From Alphaproteobacteria bacterium (GTDB lineage: Bacteria > Pseudomonadota > Alphaproteobacteria > Rhodobacterales > Rhodobacteraceae): DNA of 64,000 nucleotides. The DNA is taken from NCBI GenBank assembly GCA_030425925.1, contig JAUHZO010000008.1, positions 1-64,000 of the forward strand, written 5' to 3'. The position numbers were made by a program, and so were the translations under genes. Positions 61,727 through 64,000 of this stretch are shown in pieces (position 1 is the stretch's first letter; every line of letters starts with the position of its first letter). A model generated the notes under the pieces. That model did not search any database and was not told the DNA's origin. It saw only the letters and a program-made list of their open reading frames with translations.

Positions 61727-62507
61727 CCCGAACCCCTTCCGCCGCCTGCTGGCGCTGCCCAATGAAAGCCGGACCAAGACCGTGCTGGTGGCCTTCCTGG
61801 TCTCGGCGATCTCGGCGGCGCTGGTCAGCGGTGCCACGGTGATGCTGCGCCCGATCCAGGCGGCCAACCGCGCCGCCGAGGCGCAGGCGCGGATCGAGGC
61901 GCTGGTGCGCGGCGTGCCCGGCATGGGCGCGCTTCTGGACGAGACCGGCGGCACGCTGTCCACCCTCGTGCTGGCGCTGGAAGAGGGCCGCGCCGCCACC
62001 GACATCACCCCCGAGACGCTGCCCGCGGCCCTGATGGACAGTGCCAACTGGACCGCGCTGGATCCTGGTGCGGATATCGTCGGGCTGGGCCAGCGGCCGG
62101 ACTATGCCCAGATCTACCTGCTGCGCGACGGCACGCGCCTGTCGCTGGTGCTGCTGCCGATCTCGGGCCAGGGCTATAACGGCCGGATCGACGCCATCCT
62201 CGCCTTGCGGGGCGACATGAACACCGTGGCGGGCCTTGCCGTCACCCGCCATGCCGAAACCCCGGGTCTTGGCGCCCGCATCGACGAGCCGGGCTGGCAG
62301 GCCAGCTGGCCCGGGACCGAACTGCGCGACCAGGGCGGCACGCTGCGCTTTGCCGTGGCGCGCGGGCCGGCCTCCAGCGTGCACGAGGTGGACGGCATCA
62401 CCGGCGCCACCCGCACCAGCAACGCCATGACGCGGATGATCCGGTTCTGGGTCGGGCCGGACGGCTATGGCCCGTTCCTCGACGCCGTCCGCCGGGGGGA
62501 GTTCTGA
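61713..62507 (+). CDS. nqrC: NqrC-like FMN-carrying subunit
   Basis: A 264-residue protein with an N-terminal membrane anchor (about residues 23-45) and a periplasmic FMN domain. The covalent FMN motif TGAT occurs in GITGATRTSNAM near residue 227. SGQGYNGRIDAIL and GLGARIDEPGW are further family segments. It needs an ApbE flavin transferase, not seen in the window. Confidence 0.9.
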   Translation: MADRDPNPFRRLLALPNESRTKTVLVAFLVSAISAALVSGATVMLRPIQAANRAAEAQARIEALVRGVPGMGALLDETGGTLSTLVLALEEGRAATDITPETLPAALMDSANWTALDPGADIVGLGQRPDYAQIYLLRDGTRLSLVLLPISGQGYNGRIDAILALRGDMNTVAGLAVTRHAETPGLGARIDEPGWQASWPGTELRDQGGTLRFAVARGPASSVHEVDGITGATRTSNAMTRMIRFWVGPDGYGPFLDAVRRGEF

Positions 62508-62509
62508 TC

Positions 62510-63175
62510 ATGGCGCGCCGTCCCGACCTGCTGGACACGCTGAGCGCACCGCTGCTGCGGCAGAACCCGGTGACACTGCAGATCCTTGGCATCTGCTCGG
62601 CGCTGGCGGTGACCACCTCGCTGGCCACCGCGCTGACCATGGCGGTGTCGCTGACCGTGGTGCTGACGCTGGCCGCCGGGGTGATCTCGGCCATCCGGGC
62701 GCATATCCCCGAAACCATCCGCCTGATCGTGCAGATCGTCATCATCGCCTCGCTGGTGATCGTGATCGACCAGGTGCTGCAGGCCTGGTTTGCCGAGATC
62801 AGCCGCGCGCTGTCGGTCTTTGTCGGGCTGATCACCACCAATTGCCTGGTGCTGGGCCGGACCGAAGCCTATGCCCGCTTTCACGCCCCGCTGCCCGCCA
62901 TGGTCGACGCCTTCGGCAACGGGCTGGGCTATTCGCTGGTGCTGATCGTCATCGGCGCGCTGCGCGAGTTGTTCGGCAAGGGCGAGCTTATGGGGATCGA
63001 GGTGCTGCCGCTGGCCAGTTCGGGCGGCTGGTACACCCCGCTCAGCCTGATGCTGCTGGCCCCGTCGGCCTTCTTCCTGCTGGGCGGGCTGGTCTGGGCG
63101 ATCCGCAGCTGGCGGCCGGAGCAGGTGGAAGCGCCGGAATTTGTCCCGCCCGCCCGCACGGAGCCCGCGGAATGA
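62510..63175 (+). CDS. nqrD: NqrD-like membrane subunit
   Basis: A 221-residue protein with six hydrophobic helices and the two inner cysteines of NqrD/RnfE (GICSALAV, TTNCLVLGR), which with NqrE hold an intramembrane iron centre. The C-terminus has a hydrophilic tail about 15 residues longer than usual. Overlaps nqrE by 4 nt. Confidence 0.92.
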   Translation: MARRPDLLDTLSAPLLRQNPVTLQILGICSALAVTTSLATALTMAVSLTVVLTLAAGVISAIRAHIPETIRLIVQIVIIASLVIVIDQVLQAWFAEISRALSVFVGLITTNCLVLGRTEAYARFHAPLPAMVDAFGNGLGYSLVLIVIGALRELFGKGELMGIEVLPLASSGGWYTPLSLMLLAPSAFFLLGGLVWAIRSWRPEQVEAPEFVPPARTEPAE

Positions 63176-63786
63176 GCGATCTGTGGAGCCTGTTCCTGTC
63201 GGCCGGGCTGGCCGAAAACATGCCGCTCAGCCTTTTTCTGGGGCTTTGCACCTTCCTCGCGCTGTCCAGACGCCCGGAAAGCGCGCTGGGGCTTGGCGTG
63301 GCGATGACCGCGGTGATGGGGGTGACTGTGCCGCTGAACCAGCTGATCTACCAGGCGGTGCTGGCACCGGGCGCCTGGGCCTGGGCGGGACGGCCCGAGA
63401 TCGACCTGTCCTACCTGTCGCTGATCGCCTTCATCGGCGTGATCGCCGCCGTCGTGCAATTGCTGGAAATGGTGCTGGAGCGGTTCTTTCCCGCGATCCA
63501 TGCCGCCTTTGGCGTGTTCCTGCCGCTGCTGACGGTGCAATGCGCGATCCTGGCGGGCAGCCTGTTCATGGTCGAGCGCCAGTTCAGCCTGGCCGAATCC
63601 GCGGTGTTCGGGCTGGGCAGCGGCGCGGGCTTTGCGCTGGCGGTGGTGATGCTGAGCGCGGTGCGCACCCGGCTGGCCTATGCCGACCTGCCGGACGGGC
63701 TGCGCGGGCTGGGCATCACCTTCATCCTGGCCGGGCTGATGTCGCTGGGCTTTTCGGCTTTTGTCCAGGTGGTGCCCGTGCCATGA
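63172..63786 (+). CDS. nqrE: NqrE-like membrane subunit
   Basis: A 204-residue protein with six helices. The conserved cysteines are in LGLCTFLAL and VQCAILAGS, matching NqrE/RnfA, so the iron site with NqrD is intact. It overlaps nqrF by 4 nt. Confidence 0.92.
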   Translation: MSDLWSLFLSAGLAENMPLSLFLGLCTFLALSRRPESALGLGVAMTAVMGVTVPLNQLIYQAVLAPGAWAWAGRPEIDLSYLSLIAFIGVIAAVVQLLEMVLERFFPAIHAAFGVFLPLLTVQCAILAGSLFMVERQFSLAESAVFGLGSGAGFALAVVMLSAVRTRLAYADLPDGLRGLGITFILAGLMSLGFSAFVQVVPVP

Positions 63787-64000
63787 TCGAAGTGATCCTG
63801 GGCAGTCTTGTCGTCATCGCGCTGATCACCCTGCTGACGCTGGGGCTTTTGGCGGCGCGCCGGGTTCTGGTGCCCCGGGGTGCGCTGGACGTGACGGTCA
63901 ACGACAGCCTGCACCTGGGCGCGGCACGCGGCGCGCGGCTGCTGGCGGTGCTGCACGACGGCGGCGTCCACATTCCCGCCGCCTGTGGCGGGTCCGGCAC
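63783..64000 (+). CDS. nqrF: NqrF, N-terminal part (cut by window end)
   Basis: The first 72 residues: a membrane anchor (IEVILGSLVVIALITLLTL) followed by the start of a plant-type [2Fe-2S] domain reaching IPAACGGSGT, the first cluster Cys. NqrF is the NADH-oxidising FAD subunit; its remainder lies beyond the window. Confidence 0.9.
   Translation, partial: MIEVILGSLVVIALITLLTLGLLAARRVLVPRGALDVTVNDSLHLGAARGARLLAVLHDGGVHIPAACGGSG

Noticed and set aside
59661-64000. Rnf complex instead of NQR
   Set aside because: The first subunit lacks the 4Fe-4S cysteines of RnfC, there is no RnfB, and the last gene begins an NqrF-type ferredoxin domain.

Overview
This is a very GC-rich, densely coded window from an alphaproteobacterium, most likely a Rhodobacterales (Roseobacter-group) organism. 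That is inferred from gene content: two TctABC transporters, a DUF1127-like small protein, a HupE-type permease, a Pao-type molybdenum enzyme next to an NQR operon, and ATGA/TGATG operon overlaps. No rRNA, tRNA, CRISPR array, transposase or replication origin is visible, and no gene-free stretch exceeds 300 bases. Most of the window reads as one catabolic island for (poly)carboxylated, probably aromatic, acids.

Layout. (1) 43-7013: a PuuB/PuuC-like oxidase and aldehyde dehydrogenase with a DapA-family lyase and GntR regulator; divergent from these, a GlxA-type regulator, a MaoC hydratase and a citrate-lyase-type CoA lyase. (2) 7026-12642: AroE-like dehydrogenase, two class II aldolase/adducin proteins, a 4,5-dihydroxyphthalate-decarboxylase-like protein, a beta-hydroxyacid dehydrogenase and a pair of single-domain cupins. 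(3) 12686-19900: an operon with a double-domain cupin, a phthalate-dioxygenase-type Rieske oxygenase, an unknown protein, HupE, a His-rich protein and a two-gene permease; divergent from it is a EutA-like ATPase with a His/Asp tail. (4) 19957-28793: IclR regulator, ferredoxin reductase, PanB-like protein, hydrolase, a second Pht5-like protein, Zn-alcohol dehydrogenase, COG0523 GTPase, then ligK-like and ligJ-like genes, the last two steps of the gallate/protocatechuate 4,5-cleavage route. (5) 28969-41319: LysR regulator, transporter, second cupin pair, Rieske ferredoxin, Fe-alcohol dehydrogenase, first Tct transporter, a second EutA-like protein joined to a second double cupin. (6) 41526-51879: ThDP enzyme, second Tct transporter, OCD-like dehydrogenase, second EamA transporter, an orphan molybdenum hydroxylase large subunit, an FAH hydrolase. 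(7) 51990-64000: a Tat-exported PaoABC-like molybdenum oxidoreductase, a 48-residue membrane protein, cytochromes b and c, a five-heme cytochrome and an nqrABCDEF operon cut off at the window edge.

How it fits together. Tct systems would import the acid. A three-component Rieske system (oxygenase 15566, ferredoxin 32725, reductase 20872), several cupins and several hydroxyphthalate-decarboxylase-type proteins would process it, and LigJ/LigK would end in pyruvate and oxaloacetate. No classical ring-cleavage dioxygenase (LigAB or GalA) is present, so the cupins are candidates for ring opening. Metal handling (HupE, His-rich protein, COG0523 GTPase, His-tailed EutA-like protein) is interleaved with them.

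Two observations tie sections 2-6 together. First, EutA-like ASKHA proteins occur twice, each beside a double cupin, with no ethanolamine ammonia-lyase in view. Second, at least eleven intergenic regions carry alternating TCC/GGA half-sites exactly 10 bp apart (half-site near ATGCGGAACG), resembling the triple 10-bp operators of PobR/PcaU-type IclR regulators. The Pao/NQR section lacks this motif and instead carries FNR/CRP-like palindromes, so it is probably regulated separately.
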